From assembly GCF_019599145.1 (NCBI RefSeq), contig NZ_CP080647.1, positions 5,456,001 to 5,520,000 of the forward strand: DNA of 64,000 nucleotides, given 5' to 3'. Within the stretch, counting starts at the first letter, position 1, and each line of letters begins with the position of its first letter. Below, piece after piece: positions 35,621 to 44,692 of this stretch. The stretch is from Streptomyces akebiae (GTDB lineage Bacteria; Actinomycetota; Actinomycetes; Streptomycetales; Streptomycetaceae). Under the pieces are notes generated by a model that was not told the origin of the DNA, made no database searches, and saw only the letters and a program-made list of their open reading frames with translations. The position numbers and the translations under genes are program-made.

Positions 35621-35847
35621 GCGGGGGCCTCCACGCTGTGCATACCGCTGGTGTACAGCTCCTCGGGGCTGAGCACGTAGGGCCGTACGAGGTTGGCGTA
35701 GGGCTCGAAGGGCCAGATGTCGTCGGGGGACCTGGGTGGGGGTGGGGGAGGGGCGGGTTCCCGCGCTTCCTCCGCCTCGGGGGGCACCGGGTCGGGCGCG
35801 GCCCAGCGGAGCAGTGCCTCACAGAGCCGTACGACGAGCGAGCGCAT
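35617..35847 (-). CDS. Small hypothetical protein with Pro-rich linker
   Basis: The 76-residue protein begins MRSLVVRLCEALLRW, followed by a Pro/Glu-rich run and a conserved-looking DIWPFEPYANLVRPYVLS segment. It is the first gene of a two-gene minus-strand operon that diverges from the XRE regulator at 35997, sharing its ~150-bp control region. Function unknown; the context suggests it belongs to the XRE set. Confidence 0.6.
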   Translation of the reverse strand: MRSLVVRLCEALLRWAAPDPVPPEAEEAREPAPPPPPPRSPDDIWPFEPYANLVRPYVLSPEELYTSGMHSVEAPA

Positions 35848-35960
35848 ATGGGTGTCCCTACTTCCGGCTCAGGGTTTTTTCAGGGTCGGCCTGACGAGCG
35901 GTGATTACCTTTCGTGTCCTGATCGTCACGGGTGCGCCGTACGTTGGGGAAGGGGGTTGC

Positions 35961-35984
35961 CGTTGTCTGGCGCCCCAGACAACG
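35961..35984. promoter_or_regulatory. Palindromic operator upstream of the second XRE gene
   Basis: A perfect inverted repeat, CGTTGTCTGG-CGCC-CCAGACAACG, ends just before the GAGGGG ribosome-binding site of the XRE gene. It could be the autoregulatory operator or an mRNA hairpin that affects ribosome access. The same half-sites recur inside the gene at 36362-36401. Confidence 0.75.
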
Positions 35985-35996
35985 GCGAGGGGTGAC

Positions 35997-36830
35997 ATGG
36001 GCGAAGTCGTTGACGGGAAGCGGGAATCAGGGCGTGCCGCGTTGGGGCGGACCCTGCTGTTCCTGCGGGAGAAGGCGGGCAAGACGCTGACGCAGTTGGC
36101 GGCGGAGACGTCGTACGACAAGAGCTATCTCTATCGCCTGGAGAAGGGGGAGAGGCTCTCCAAGCGGGCGGTCATGGAAGACCTGGACACCTATTACGGC
36201 TCCGGTGACCTGCTGGTTCGCCTGTGGCGGGACGCACGCAAGGAGGTCATCAAGGACAAGTACAAGGCGTTCATGGAGCTGGAGGCGACGGCTCGGGTCA
36301 TGTGGATGTTCCAGTTGCGGGTGCCGGGCATCTTGCAGACCGAGGAGTACGCCCGCACGGTGTTGTCAGGGTTGTCTGGAGCCCAGACAACGCCAGGCAA
36401 CAGTGAGGAGGTCGAGGAGCAGGTGGCCGCGCGTATGGGGCGGCAGGAGTTGCTGTACCGCCCGCAGGCGCCGAGCATCCGCGTGATCCTCGATGAGGGA
36501 GCGGTACGGCGGGCTGTGCCGAACGCGAAGGTGTGGGAGGACCAGCTCGCGCACTTGGTGGAGGCTGCGGAACTGCCCTCCGTCGCGATTCAGGTGGTGC
36601 CCTGGACGGCCGGGGTGCACGACCTCATGGACAGCCACCTCTGGCTCTTCTGGCAACGAACCGGCGATGCCGTGGCCTACTCGGAGGGCAACGGCATCGG
36701 TGAGTTGATCGATGATCCGGACAGGGTCCTGGCTTTCCGGCTGTCCTACGATCTCGTCAGGGACGCGGCGCTGACTCCGGCCGAGTCGACCGTGTTCATC
36801 AAGCGGCTTCTGGAGGAGTGCAGATCATGA
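35997..36830 (+). CDS. XRE-family regulator with DUF5753
   Basis: The 277-residue protein has an N-terminal HTH (about 15-75; KTLTQLAAETSYDKSYLYRLEKG) and a DUF5753 domain from about 105 (VPGILQTEEYARTVL). Between residues about 122 and 136 it carries SGLSGAQTTPGNS, encoded by a nested palindrome. ATG 35997 has a GAGGGG element at good distance. Its stop overlaps the DUF397 gene by 4 bp, the standard pairing. Confidence 0.9.
   Translation: MGEVVDGKRESGRAALGRTLLFLREKAGKTLTQLAAETSYDKSYLYRLEKGERLSKRAVMEDLDTYYGSGDLLVRLWRDARKEVIKDKYKAFMELEATARVMWMFQLRVPGILQTEEYARTVLSGLSGAQTTPGNSEEVEEQVAARMGRQELLYRPQAPSIRVILDEGAVRRAVPNAKVWEDQLAHLVEAAELPSVAIQVVPWTAGVHDLMDSHLWLFWQRTGDAVAYSEGNGIGELIDDPDRVLAFRLSYDLVRDAALTPAESTVFIKRLLEECRS
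36362..36401. repeat. Nested palindrome inside the XRE gene
   Basis: Four related 9-mers occur in order: GTTGTCAGG, GTTGTCTGG, then (after AGC) CCAGACAAC and (after G) CCAGGCAAC. The inner pair is identical to the arms of the upstream operator at 35961-35984, apart from a 3- rather than 4-base spacer. Confidence 0.85.
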
Positions 36831-37027
36831 ACCGGACCCTCGACCTCGGCACCGCTGTCTGGCGAAAGTCGTCGTACAGCGACGGGGGTGGCACGAACTG
36901 CCTCGAAGTCACCGACGAAGTCCCCGGCATAGTCCCCGTCCGGGACAGCAAGATCCCGGACGGCCGCCCGCTCCTGTTCTCCGCAGGGGCCTGGTCCGCC
37001 TTTGTCAAGGTCATCGTGGCTGGCTGA
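36827..37027 (+). CDS. DUF397 protein
   Basis: The 66-residue protein contains the full DUF397 pattern: AVWRKSSYSDGGGTNCLEV, VPVRDSKIPDG and WSAFVK. ATG 36827 overlaps the stop of the XRE regulator gene by 4 bp. It is the presumed partner of that regulator. Confidence 0.9.
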   Translation: MNRTLDLGTAVWRKSSYSDGGGTNCLEVTDEVPGIVPVRDSKIPDGRPLLFSAGAWSAFVKVIVAG

Positions 37028-37092
37028 GCACCTCCGGGTGAATGCGGCCCAGCACCGGGGCGCTCGCGCCGTGGCGGGGCTATGGTGAAGCC

Positions 37093-37401
37093 ATGGCAGA
37101 AACCACCACCATCCAGGTCTCCAAGCAGGCCCGCGATCATCTCGCCCAGGTCGCCAAGGAACGCGGCATGACCCTCGGCCAGCTCATCGAGCAACTGGCC
37201 GCCGAGCAGCCGACGGCGGAGCAGATCGCGGAGCGGGTCGCGGCTACCCGCAAGGTGCTGCGTGAGCGTATGGGGTGCACGCTCACGGACGAGGAGTTCG
37301 ACAACGGTCCGGACGTGCTGGCCAACATCTACGCGATGGCTGCGGAGAAGATGCACTCCGGCCGTGGGGCGACGCGCTCCGGTCAGGGGCACGCCGCGTG
37401 A
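37093..37401 (+). CDS. VapB-like antitoxin
   Basis: The 102-residue protein starts AETTTIQVSKQARDHLAQVAKERGMTLGQLIEQL, a ribbon-helix-helix pattern common to antitoxins, followed by a charged helical tail likely to wrap the toxin. Its stop overlaps the start of the next gene by 4 bp (GTGA), the standard antitoxin-toxin arrangement. It would bind its own promoter and neutralise the PIN-like partner. Assigned from fold pattern and context. Confidence 0.75.
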   Translation: MAETTTIQVSKQARDHLAQVAKERGMTLGQLIEQLAAEQPTAEQIAERVAATRKVLRERMGCTLTDEEFDNGPDVLANIYAMAAEKMHSGRGATRSGQGHAA

Positions 37402-37796
37402 TCGTCCTCGACACCGACGCGGCGCTCGCGCTCGCTCGCGGCCACGAGGCCCTGCACCGCCTCGCGGACAACGTCGCGCGCACCCCCGGTGACTGGTTGC
37501 ACATCCCCTCCCTGTGCCTCATGCGGGCGGAGGAGAAGGACGAGGGCGTCGGTCGGGCACTGCTCGCGCTGCCGGGCATCCAAGTGGACCCGCTCGGCCA
37601 GGCAGCCGCTGTCACGGTGGGCGGAATGGTGCGTGACGGGTGGGGCGGAGTCGATACCTGCCATGCCCTCTACGTCGCCACGCCGCATCTGGAGACGGGT
37701 GGCATGTCCATCATCCTGACAGGACGTGAGGACGACTACCCGCCAGGCGTCCTAGCCATCGACATCGACTCTTCCGGAATGCTCGGCTTCCACTGA
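37398..37796 (+). CDS. PIN-like toxin of a VapBC-type pair (divergent)
   Basis: The 132-residue protein starts VIVLDTDAALALARGHEAL, with the first PIN Asp. A central segment GGVDTCHALYVAT replaces the usual DA-x-I/L-A pattern, and SIILTGREDDY occurs near the end where PIN proteins read LLT-x-D. Acidic residues are therefore present but the family match is loose. If active it would cut RNA. The GTG start is coupled to the antitoxin gene. Confidence 0.7.
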   Translation: MIVLDTDAALALARGHEALHRLADNVARTPGDWLHIPSLCLMRAEEKDEGVGRALLALPGIQVDPLGQAAAVTVGGMVRDGWGGVDTCHALYVATPHLETGGMSIILTGREDDYPPGVLAIDIDSSGMLGFH

Positions 37797-37818
37797 CCCC
37801 GAGCACCCCGGCCACCGC

Positions 37819-39270
37819 TCAGGGCCCCTCCGGGGGCGGAGCCGCCGCCCCCGGCAACCGCACCGTCGCCAGCGTGCCGCCGCCCTCAGCCCGCGACAAG
37901 GACACCTCGCCGCCCGCCTGTTCGACCGTGCGGGCCACGATCGACAGGCCCAGGCCCGAGCCCGGGAGTGACCGGGCCGACGGGGAGCGCCAGAAGCGGT
38001 CGAAGACGTGGGGGAGTTCGTCGGCGGGGATGCCGGGGCCGTGGTCGCGGACCGTGAGGACACCCTCGGCCAGGGAGACCTTGATCGTGCCGCCCTGAGG
38101 GCTGAACTTCACCGCGTTGTCGAGGACGTTGACTATGGCGCGCTCCAGCGCGGACGGTTCGGAGCGGACGTACCAGGGCTCCAGGTCCGCCGTGATCGTC
38201 AGCTCGGGGCCGCGCAGCCGGGCCCGGCGCAGGGCCGCCTCCACCGTCTCCTGGAAGTCGACGATCTGGAGGTGCCGGCCGCCCTGCTGGCCCGAGTCCG
38301 AGCGGGACAGCTCCTGCAAGTCGCCTATCAGCGCGGCCAGTTCGGTCATCTGGGCCTTCACCGAGGCGAGCAGGGCCTTGCGATCGTCCGCCGGGATCGG
38401 GCGACCCGTCTCCTCGCTGCGGGAGAGGAGTTCGATGTTCGTGCGGAGGGAGGTCAGGGGGGTGCGGAGTTCGTGGCCGGCGTCGGCGATCAGCTGTTGT
38501 TGCAGTTCGCGGGAGTTCGCCAGCGCGCTCGTCATCGAGTTGAAGGAACGGGAGAGGCGGGCGATCTCGTCCTCGCTCTCCTCCTCCACGGGGATGCGGA
38601 TGCTCAGGTCCTCGGTGCGCGCCACGTGTTCGACGGCTTCCGTGAGCTTGTCGACCGGGCGGAGCCCGGCACGGGCCACCGCCAGACCGGCCGCGCCGGC
38701 GCCTACGACTCCGATGCCGGAGACGAGGAGAAGGATCAGGGCGAGGTCGTTGAGGGTGGACTGGGTGCCCTTGAGGGGGAGCGCGGCGAGCAGCGCCACA
38801 TTGGACTGTTCCCCGGAGATCGGGTCGGTGTAGATCGCTGGGGCGACCTTGACTCGTACGTCGTTGCCGTCCGAGTCGGTGCTGTTGTGGTAGACGGCCT
38901 CAGGGCGGCCGGTGGACGCGGCCACGTCCCTGTCGGTCTGCGTGACCTCGACCGTACCGATGGAGAAGCCCATGACGCAGGGCGTTCCGTCCTCCATGAC
39001 CACCTGGAAATAGGTGTTCCGGCCGAACAGGTTGTTCTGCTGCGGAGTCTGCGTGCAGTTCTCGACCGCGGACTGGGCCTGCTGCTCCAACGACGGCATC
39101 TTCATCGATTTGTCGAGGTCGTCATTGAGCTGCTCGTACAGCTTCCCCTGCACGATGAACCAGCACGTCACCGACACCGCCGCCACCGCGAACGCGACCG
39201 CCGCCGCCACCAGCATCGACAGCCGGGCCCGGATGGGCAGGGACCGGTAGCGGCTCAGGAGCTTTTTCAC
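37819..39270 (-). CDS. Sensor histidine kinase, MprB-like
   Basis: The 483-residue protein has two membrane helices (about 17-40 and 170-195) flanking a ~130-residue extracytoplasmic sensor with two Cys (VENCTQTP and GTPCVMG). A HAMP region follows ([14 protein letters not shown]), then an H-box [13 protein letters not shown], an N-box [13 protein letters not shown] and G-boxes DHGPGIP and GSGLGLSI. It overlaps the response-regulator gene by 4 bp. With the PepD-like protease gene next in the region, it resembles the mycobacterial MprAB-PepD envelope-stress system. Confidence 0.9.
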   Translation of the reverse strand: MKKLLSRYRSLPIRARLSMLVAAAVAFAVAAVSVTCWFIVQGKLYEQLNDDLDKSMKMPSLEQQAQSAVENCTQTPQQNNLFGRNTYFQVVMEDGTPCVMGFSIGTVEVTQTDRDVAASTGRPEAVYHNSTDSDGNDVRVKVAPAIYTDPISGEQSNVALLAALPLKGTQSTLNDLALILLLVSGIGVVGAGAAGLAVARAGLRPVDKLTEAVEHVARTEDLSIRIPVEEESEDEIARLSRSFNSMTSALANSRELQQQLIADAGHELRTPLTSLRTNIELLSRSEETGRPIPADDRKALLASVKAQMTELAALIGDLQELSRSDSGQQGGRHLQIVDFQETVEAALRRARLRGPELTITADLEPWYVRSEPSALERAIVNVLDNAVKFSPQGGTIKVSLAEGVLTVRDHGPGIPADELPHVFDRFWRSPSARSLPGSGLGLSIVARTVEQAGGEVSLSRAEGGGTLATVRLPGAAAPPPEGP

Positions 39271-40001
39271 TCAGCGCCGCCTTGTCGCAGGACGTACCCC
39301 ACGCCCCGCACGGTGTGGACGAGGCGCGGCTCGCCGCCCGCCTCGGTCTTGCGGCGCAGGTACATGACGTACACGTCGAGGGAGTTGGAGGACGGCTCGA
39401 AGTCGAAGCCCCAGACGGCCTTCAGGATCTGCTCGCGGGTGAGGACCTGGCGCGGGTGGGCCATGAACATCTCCAGGAGCGTGAACTCCGTGCGGGTCAG
39501 CTCCACCGGACGCCCGCCCCGCGTGACCTCCCGCGTCGCCAGATCCATCCGCAGGTCCGCGAAGGTGAGCGCCTCGTCCACCTCGGCGGTCGCGGCGACG
39601 GCCGCCGCGTACGAGCTGCGGCGCATCAACGCGCGGACGCGGGCGAAGAGTTCGTCGAGCTCGAACGGCTTGACCAGGTAGTCGTCCGCGCCGGCGTCGA
39701 GGCCGGTGACGCGGTCGCCGACGGTGTCGCGGGCGGTGAGCATCAGGATCGGCGTGGTGTCGCCCGCGCCGCGGATCCGGCGGGCGGCGGTCAGCCCGTC
39801 CATGCGCGGCATCTGTACGTCGAGGATCACCAGGTCCGGCTGGTACGCGGTCGCCTTCTCCAGCGCGTCGGCACCGTCGACGGCGACCTCGGTGTCGTAG
39901 CCCTCGAAGGCGAGGCTGCGCTTGAGTGCGTCGCGCACCGCCGGCTCGTCGTCGACGATGAGGATGCGCTGGGGTTCGGGGGCGCCTTCGGCGGGGCTCA
40001 T
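39267..40001 (-). CDS. OmpR-family response regulator, MprA-like
   Basis: The 244-residue protein has a receiver domain (about 12-125) with acidic pocket VDDE, phospho-acceptor Asp in LVILDVQMP and Lys in YLVKPFEL. A winged-helix DNA-binding domain (about 145-240) carries [13 protein letters not shown] and VYVMYLRRK. It is phosphorylated by the adjacent kinase and probably controls envelope-stress genes, including the nearby serine protease. Confidence 0.92.
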   Translation of the reverse strand: MSPAEGAPEPQRILIVDDEPAVRDALKRSLAFEGYDTEVAVDGADALEKATAYQPDLVILDVQMPRMDGLTAARRIRGAGDTTPILMLTARDTVGDRVTGLDAGADDYLVKPFELDELFARVRALMRRSSYAAAVAATAEVDEALTFADLRMDLATREVTRGGRPVELTRTEFTLLEMFMAHPRQVLTREQILKAVWGFDFEPSSNSLDVYVMYLRRKTEAGGEPRLVHTVRGVGYVLRQGGAE

Positions 40002-40087
40002 GGTGGTCTTCGTCCTCGGGTGCGGTGGGTTACAGGGCCGGGGCGCCGTGGGGGTTCCCGTGCGTTGCCCGGTGCCGGTCCGGTGGG

Positions 40088-40135
40088 GCTTCTCGCGCGG
40101 TTCCCCGCGCCCCTGAGGGGTGCGCGCGGTTCCGC
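40088..40135. repeat. Dispersed repeat copy 5
   Basis: The segment reads TTCTCGCGCGGTTCCCCGCG then CCCCTGAGGGGTGCGCGCGGTTCC, with an internal CCCCT-GA-GGGG hairpin. It lies between the response regulator gene and a small gene on the same strand and is less perfectly palindromic than copies 4 and 6. Confidence 0.65.
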
Positions 40136-40178
40136 CCTAGCCTCGCACGTCGCCCGGCCGCGCAGTAGCCTGTGGTGA

Positions 40179-40373
40179 TCAGCCGCGGACCGTACGGCGG
40201 TGGGTGCGGGCCGTCGTGGCGCGGCGGGCCGTGCCTCGGGCGGCGGAGGCCACCTCGGGGGCCCTCGTCACCGCCGGGTGCAGTTCGGCCGCCACCGCGA
40301 GGGCGAGGCCCAGTCCGGCCGGGTCGCCGGCCGTTGCGACGGTGTGCGAAATCTGTGCGATCTGCCTGTTCAT
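40179..40373 (-). CDS. Small hypothetical protein between protease and response regulator
   Basis: The 64-residue protein MNRQIAQISHTVATAGDPAGLGLALAVAAELHPAV… has a basic C-terminus (TARRATTARTHRRTVRG). ATG 40373 is preceded by AGGAG at 6-base spacing, one of the better ribosome-binding sites in this region, which supports a real gene. It is on the same strand as, and between, the protease and two-component genes. No known family recognised. Confidence 0.58.
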   Translation of the reverse strand: MNRQIAQISHTVATAGDPAGLGLALAVAAELHPAVTRAPEVASAARGTARRATTARTHRRTVRG

Positions 40374-40432
40374 GTCGAACTCCTGGGACTCGGCGGGACG
40401 GGAGGGGAACTGCCTGGTCGGTGGACCGGACC

Positions 40433-41572
40433 TCAGTCCGACCCGCCCGCCCGCAGCGTGCTCAGGTCGGCCTTGACCGTGTTGACCGGGATGGCGAAGC
40501 CGAGGCCGACGCTGCCGGCGCTGGAGGAGGTGGCGTCCGCGGCGGAGTACATCGCGGAGTTGATGCCGATGATGTTGCCGTTCATGTCGATGAGGGCGCC
40601 GCCGGAGTTGCCGGGGTTCAGGGAGGCGTCGGTCTGGAGCGCCTTGTACGTGGTCGTCGAGGAGCCGGTGTCACCGTTGAACTGCCGGCCGCCGAACTCG
40701 AACGGCCACTGCCCGCCGCCACCGCCCTGCTGCTGGCCCTGGCTCTCGTCCGTCGAGACCGTGACGTCACGGTCGAGCGCGGAGACGATGCCGCTGGTCA
40801 CGGTGCCGGTGAGGCCCTCGGGGGAGCCGATCGCCACGACCTGGTCGCCGACCTTGACGCCGTCGGAGTCGCCGAGCGTGGCGGCCTTCAGCCCGGAGGC
40901 GTCCCGGAGCTTGATGAGGGCGAGGTCCTTCTTGCTGTCGGTGCCGACGACCTCGGCCGTGTAGGTCTTGCCGTTGCTGGTCGTCACCTTGATCTGGGAG
41001 GCGCCGGAGATCACGTGGTTGTTGGTGACGATCTCACCGTCGCTGGTGATGATCACACCGGAACCGGTGGACTCACCCGCGTTCGAGGTGGCGTTGATCT
41101 CCACGATGCTCGGGCTGACCGCTGTGGCGACCCCGGAGACCGTGCCCTTCTGGCTGGTCGGCACCACGCTGGTGCTGGTGGCGCTGGAGGCCACGGTGTC
41201 CGTGCCGGTCAGCTCCTGGATGCCGTACGCCGTACCGCCACCGATCGCCGCCGCGACGAACGCCACCGCCGCGAGCAGCGCGATCGGCCCCCGGGTACGC
41301 CTTCTCGGAGCGGGCGCCGACCCGGACTCCGGGGTGCCGGCGGAGGAGACCGGCTCGCTGAGGAGCGCGGTGGGAGCGGCCTGCGCCGAGGTGGCAGCCG
41401 CCGGGTCGTACGCCGGCGGGGGCGGCCACTCCGGGTTCACCGGGGTGGAGGCCTGCTGCTGCTGGAGGTACGCGGGCTGCTGCCGGGTCTCGCCCTCGGC
41501 GTACCCGGAGTGCTGCTGCTGCCCCTGGTAGGGGTTCTCGTACTCGCCGCTGCGGCGGAAGCTCTCGGTCAT
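40433..41572 (-). CDS. Membrane-anchored trypsin-like serine protease, PepD/HtrA-like without PDZ
   Basis: The 379-residue protein has a ~90-residue Gln/Pro-rich cytoplasmic region, one membrane helix (GPIALLAAVAFVAAAIGGG) and an extracytoplasmic S1C protease domain. The catalytic triad is visible: His in VTNNHVISG, Asp in KKDLALIK and Ser in LNPGNSGGALID. The domain ends at about residue 375, with no room for the usual PDZ domain. A Gly/Gln-rich insertion (QGQQQGGGGG) lies before the Ser. It lies close to MprAB-like genes, the same association as mycobacterial PepD. Confidence 0.9.
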   Translation of the reverse strand: MTESFRRSGEYENPYQGQQQHSGYAEGETRQQPAYLQQQQASTPVNPEWPPPPAYDPAAATSAQAAPTALLSEPVSSAGTPESGSAPAPRRRTRGPIALLAAVAFVAAAIGGGTAYGIQELTGTDTVASSATSTSVVPTSQKGTVSGVATAVSPSIVEINATSNAGESTGSGVIITSDGEIVTNNHVISGASQIKVTTSNGKTYTAEVVGTDSKKDLALIKLRDASGLKAATLGDSDGVKVGDQVVAIGSPEGLTGTVTSGIVSALDRDVTVSTDESQGQQQGGGGGQWPFEFGGRQFNGDTGSSTTTYKALQTDASLNPGNSGGALIDMNGNIIGINSAMYSAADATSSSAGSVGLGFAIPVNTVKADLSTLRAGGSD

Positions 41573-41705
41573 GACTCAGAGCGTGCCGCCCGACCATGAG
41601 ACCTTCCTGAGTGCTTCCTGAGAACCCCGCCAGAACCTCGTTCGCCCCATATAAAGACGTCCGAGCCGGCCCCCGTGGAGAAGCCCTACGGGCTGTGCGC
41701 AGGCG

Positions 41706-42728
41706 CTACACGCACCCGCAAGACCGCCGAGCCACCAGCGTCGACGGAAACAGCTTCACCCGTTCGCGGCGGGAGCCGGCGACGCGGATCCCGTCGTCCA
41801 GCACCAGGTCCACCGCCGCCCGGGCCATTCCCGTACGGTCAGTCGCGATCGTCGTCAGGGGCGGGTCCGTGAGTGCCGCCTCCTTGACGTCGTCGAAGCC
41901 GGCCACGGCCAGCTCGCTCGGCACCTCGATCCGCAGTTCGCGCGCGGCCCGCAGCACCCCGATCGCCTGGTCGTCGGTGGAGCAGAAGATCGCCGGGGGC
42001 CGGGTGGGGCCCGACAGCAGCTTCAGCGCCACCTGGTACGCGTCGTAGCGGTTGTAGGGCGCCTGGAACAGCCGTCCCTCCGTGGAGATCCCGGCCTCGT
42101 CCATCGCCCGGCGCCAGCCCTCCACGTGGTCGGAGACGGGGTCGCCGATGAGCGGGGTCTCGGCGACACCGCCCATACAGGCGACGTACGCGTAGCCGTG
42201 GGAGAGCAGATGGTCGACGGCGAGCTTCGCGCCGCCGATGTCGTCGGTCACCACGGCCACGTCGTCGATCGCCTCGGGCCGCTCGTGCAGCAGGACGACC
42301 CGCGCGTCCCACGCCTCTATCTCGGCGGCCGCGTTGTCGTTGAGGGCGTGGCTGACGAGGATCAGCCCGGAGACGCGCATCCCGAGGAACGCCCGCAGAT
42401 AGTGGACCTCGCGCTCGGCGACATAGTCGGTGTTGCCGACGAGCACCATCTTTCCGCGCTCGGCGGCGGCCTGCTCCACGGCGTGGGTCATCTCGCCGAA
42501 GAAGGGCTGGCGCGCGTCCGGCACGATCATGCCTATGAGATCGGTGCGCCGGGATGCCATCGCCTGCGCGACCCGGTCCGGGCGGTACCCCAGCTCCTTG
42601 ATGGCGGCGAGGACACGCTCGCGCGTGGCCGGTGCGACCGGCCGGGGTCCGTTGTTGATGACGTAGCTGACGACGGCGGTCGACGTACCCGCCAGTCTTG
42701 CCACGTCATCCCGAGTCACCTTGGCCAC
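41706..42728 (-). CDS. LacI-family transcriptional regulator
   Basis: The 340-residue protein has an N-terminal HTH ([23 protein letters not shown]) followed by a hinge and a periplasmic-binding-protein-like effector domain (about 60-335; [31 protein letters not shown]). It probably senses a sugar. It is transcribed alone, with no sugar operon adjacent. Confidence 0.9.
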   Translation of the reverse strand: MAKVTRDDVARLAGTSTAVVSYVINNGPRPVAPATRERVLAAIKELGYRPDRVAQAMASRRTDLIGMIVPDARQPFFGEMTHAVEQAAAERGKMVLVGNTDYVAEREVHYLRAFLGMRVSGLILVSHALNDNAAAEIEAWDARVVLLHERPEAIDDVAVVTDDIGGAKLAVDHLLSHGYAYVACMGGVAETPLIGDPVSDHVEGWRRAMDEAGISTEGRLFQAPYNRYDAYQVALKLLSGPTRPPAIFCSTDDQAIGVLRAARELRIEVPSELAVAGFDDVKEAALTDPPLTTIATDRTGMARAAVDLVLDDGIRVAGSRRERVKLFPSTLVARRSCGCV

Positions 42729-42822
42729 GCGCGGAGTCTACGCGGATGGACCGGCCCTGGGCAGGGCGTACGACGGCGCACCTGTGAGTTACCTGTGCGT
42801 ACGCCGCCGCGGTTCCCCGTCA

Positions 42823-43602
42823 CTACGCCTCGGCCGCGATCTCCACGGCGTCCAGGGGCGCCGTCTCGTCCGCATCCTCCGCCTTTGAGGGGGCGGCCTT
42901 GGCCTTCGCCTCGTCAGCGGCGCGCTCCACCTTCTCGGGCGTAACGAATCGATAACCGACGTTCCGGACGGTTCCGATCAGCGACTCGTGCTCGGGGCCG
43001 AGCTTGGCGCGCAGCCGCCGTACGTGCACGTCGACCGTCCGCGTACCGCCGAAGTAGTCGTAGCCCCAGACCTCCTGGAGCAGCTGGGCGCGGGTGAAGA
43101 CGCGGCCCGGGTGCTGGGCGAGGTACTTGAGGAGCTCGAACTCCTTGAAGGTGAGGTCGAGGACGCGCCCCTTGAGCTTGGCGCTGTAGGTCGCCTCGTC
43201 CACCGAGAGATCGCCGTTGCGGATCTCCATGGGGGAGTCGTCGTTGACGATCTGCTGCCGGCCCATGGCCAGGCGCAGGCGCGCCTCGACCTCGGCGGGT
43301 CCGGCCGTGTCGAGGAGCACGTCGTCGATGCCCCAGTCGGCGGTGACGGCGGCGAGACCGCCCTCGGTCACGACGAGGATGAGGGGGCAGCCGGGCCCGG
43401 TGGAGCGCAGCAGCTGACACAGGCTGCGGACCTGTGGGAGGTCACGACGACCGTCGATGAGGATCACGTCCGCACCGGGGGTGTCGACGAGAGCGGGGCC
43501 TTCCGCCGGAGCCACGCGCACGTTGTGCAGCAGCAGGCCGAGGGCCGGAAGCACCTCCGTTGACGGCTGGAGGGCGTTGGTCAGGAGCAGCAGAGAACTC
43601 AT
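42823..43602 (-). CDS. glnR: Nitrogen response regulator GlnR
   Basis: The 259-residue OmpR-like protein has an atypical receiver: [17 protein letters not shown] keeps an Asp but lacks the usual acidic pocket, as known for GlnR, which acts without a cognate kinase. The winged helix (about 125-220) contains [18 protein letters not shown] and [15 protein letters not shown]. The Lys/Ala/Asp-rich tail is typical of the family. GlnR controls nitrogen assimilation genes such as glnA and amtB. ATG 43602 has GAGGAGG upstream. Confidence 0.94.
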   Translation of the reverse strand: MSSLLLLTNALQPSTEVLPALGLLLHNVRVAPAEGPALVDTPGADVILIDGRRDLPQVRSLCQLLRSTGPGCPLILVVTEGGLAAVTADWGIDDVLLDTAGPAEVEARLRLAMGRQQIVNDDSPMEIRNGDLSVDEATYSAKLKGRVLDLTFKEFELLKYLAQHPGRVFTRAQLLQEVWGYDYFGGTRTVDVHVRRLRAKLGPEHESLIGTVRNVGYRFVTPEKVERAADEAKAKAAPSKAEDADETAPLDAVEIAAEA

Positions 43603-43710
43603 GCGTCTGGTTCCTCCTCGGTCCCTGCGAGGACGCGTGTGGCGGCGGCTTGTACAGCTGCGGTCACCTGGCGTTTTTCCGCTCGTATACAAGCTTGCCT
43701 AAAGCACGAA

Positions 43711-43740
43711 AGGACCCGGGGGCGACATTGCCCGAGTCCT
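43711..43740. promoter_or_regulatory. Inverted repeat in the glnR/hydrolase divergent promoter region
   Basis: The arms AGGACCCGGG and CCCGAGTCCT are separated by 10 bases and have one mismatch. The element spans the expected -35 region of the rightward hydrolase gene (whose likely -10, CAGAAT, is near 43749). It could be an operator or a hairpin. The binding protein is unknown. Confidence 0.45.
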
Positions 43741-43761
43741 CTGTCCAGCAGAATAGCCCAC

Positions 43762-44661
43762 ATGAGTGCTGGTCCGGCAGGTCATGTGACGCGATCTTTC
43801 GACATTCCGAACTCTGAGACGGCCGATCGAACCCTTTCGAGGCCGCCACGAACCCCTTTGCGCAGGTTTCTACGGACTGACGACGGGGTGAATATCGAGG
43901 CCGTATACGATCCAAAAGCCGTTGTATACAACGGCTCCGACGGCACCGGGACTTCACCGGGCGGCCACCTCGCCGACCATCTCGCCGTGGTCGTCGCGCA
44001 TGGCTTCACGGGTCACGCTGATCGTCCACATGTTCGAAGGGTGGCGGAGGTGTTCGCCCGGTACGGGTCCGTCGTCACCTTCTCCTTCCGGGGCCACGGA
44101 AGGTCCGGTGGCCGCTCCACGGTCGGTGACCGCGAGGTGCTCGACCTCGCGGCGGCGGTCCGCTGGGCCCGTGAACTCGGCCACACGCGCGTCGCCACCG
44201 TCGGGTTCTCCATGGGCGGCTCGGTCGTCCTGCGCCACGCGGCCCGACCGGACGCGGGCACGGACGCCGTCGTCTCGGTCAGCGCCCCGGCCCGCTGGTA
44301 CTACCGGGGCACGGCCCCCATGCGCCGGGTCCACTGGCTCATCACCCGCCCCGAGGGCCGCCTCCTCGGCCGCTACGGCTTCCGCACCCGTATCCACCAC
44401 CGTGACTGGGACCCCGTCCCCCTCTCCCCGGTGGAATCCGTGCCGCTCATCTCCCCGACCCCGCTGCTGATAGTCCACGGCGACCGGGACGGCTATTTCC
44501 CGCTCGATCATCCGGAGACGCTGGCCGCGGCGGCGGGCGACCACGGCGAACTGTGGCTGGAGAGAGGCATGGGCCACGCGGAGAACGCGGCGAGCGGGGA
44601 ATTGCTGGAGAGGGTCGGGGACTGGGTGGTGAAAGGGGTCGCGGCCAGGGGCGTAGCCTGA
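43762..44661 (+). CDS. Alpha/beta hydrolase
   Basis: The 299-residue protein has the fold's landmarks: VVVAHGFTGHAD (oxyanion loop HG), the nucleophile elbow VGFSMGGSVV, Asp in VHGDRDGYFP and His in GMGHAENA. The first ~35 residues are an extension. ATG 43762 lacks a Shine-Dalgarno, but CAGAAT about 8 bases before it suggests a leaderless mRNA. It diverges from glnR and is followed closely by a MoaD-like gene. The substrate is unknown. Confidence 0.87.
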   Translation: MSAGPAGHVTRSFDIPNSETADRTLSRPPRTPLRRFLRTDDGVNIEAVYDPKAVVYNGSDGTGTSPGGHLADHLAVVVAHGFTGHADRPHVRRVAEVFARYGSVVTFSFRGHGRSGGRSTVGDREVLDLAAAVRWARELGHTRVATVGFSMGGSVVLRHAARPDAGTDAVVSVSAPARWYYRGTAPMRRVHWLITRPEGRLLGRYGFRTRIHHRDWDPVPLSPVESVPLISPTPLLIVHGDRDGYFPLDHPETLAAAAGDHGELWLERGMGHAENAASGELLERVGDWVVKGVAARGVA

Positions 44662-44692
44662 CCCCGTCACGACTCATACAAGAGGAACGCAG

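Noticed and set aside
36371..36391. Intragenic palindrome as an attachment or insertion site
   Set aside because: There is no target duplication, integrase or insertion sequence; resemblance to the upstream operator is a better explanation.
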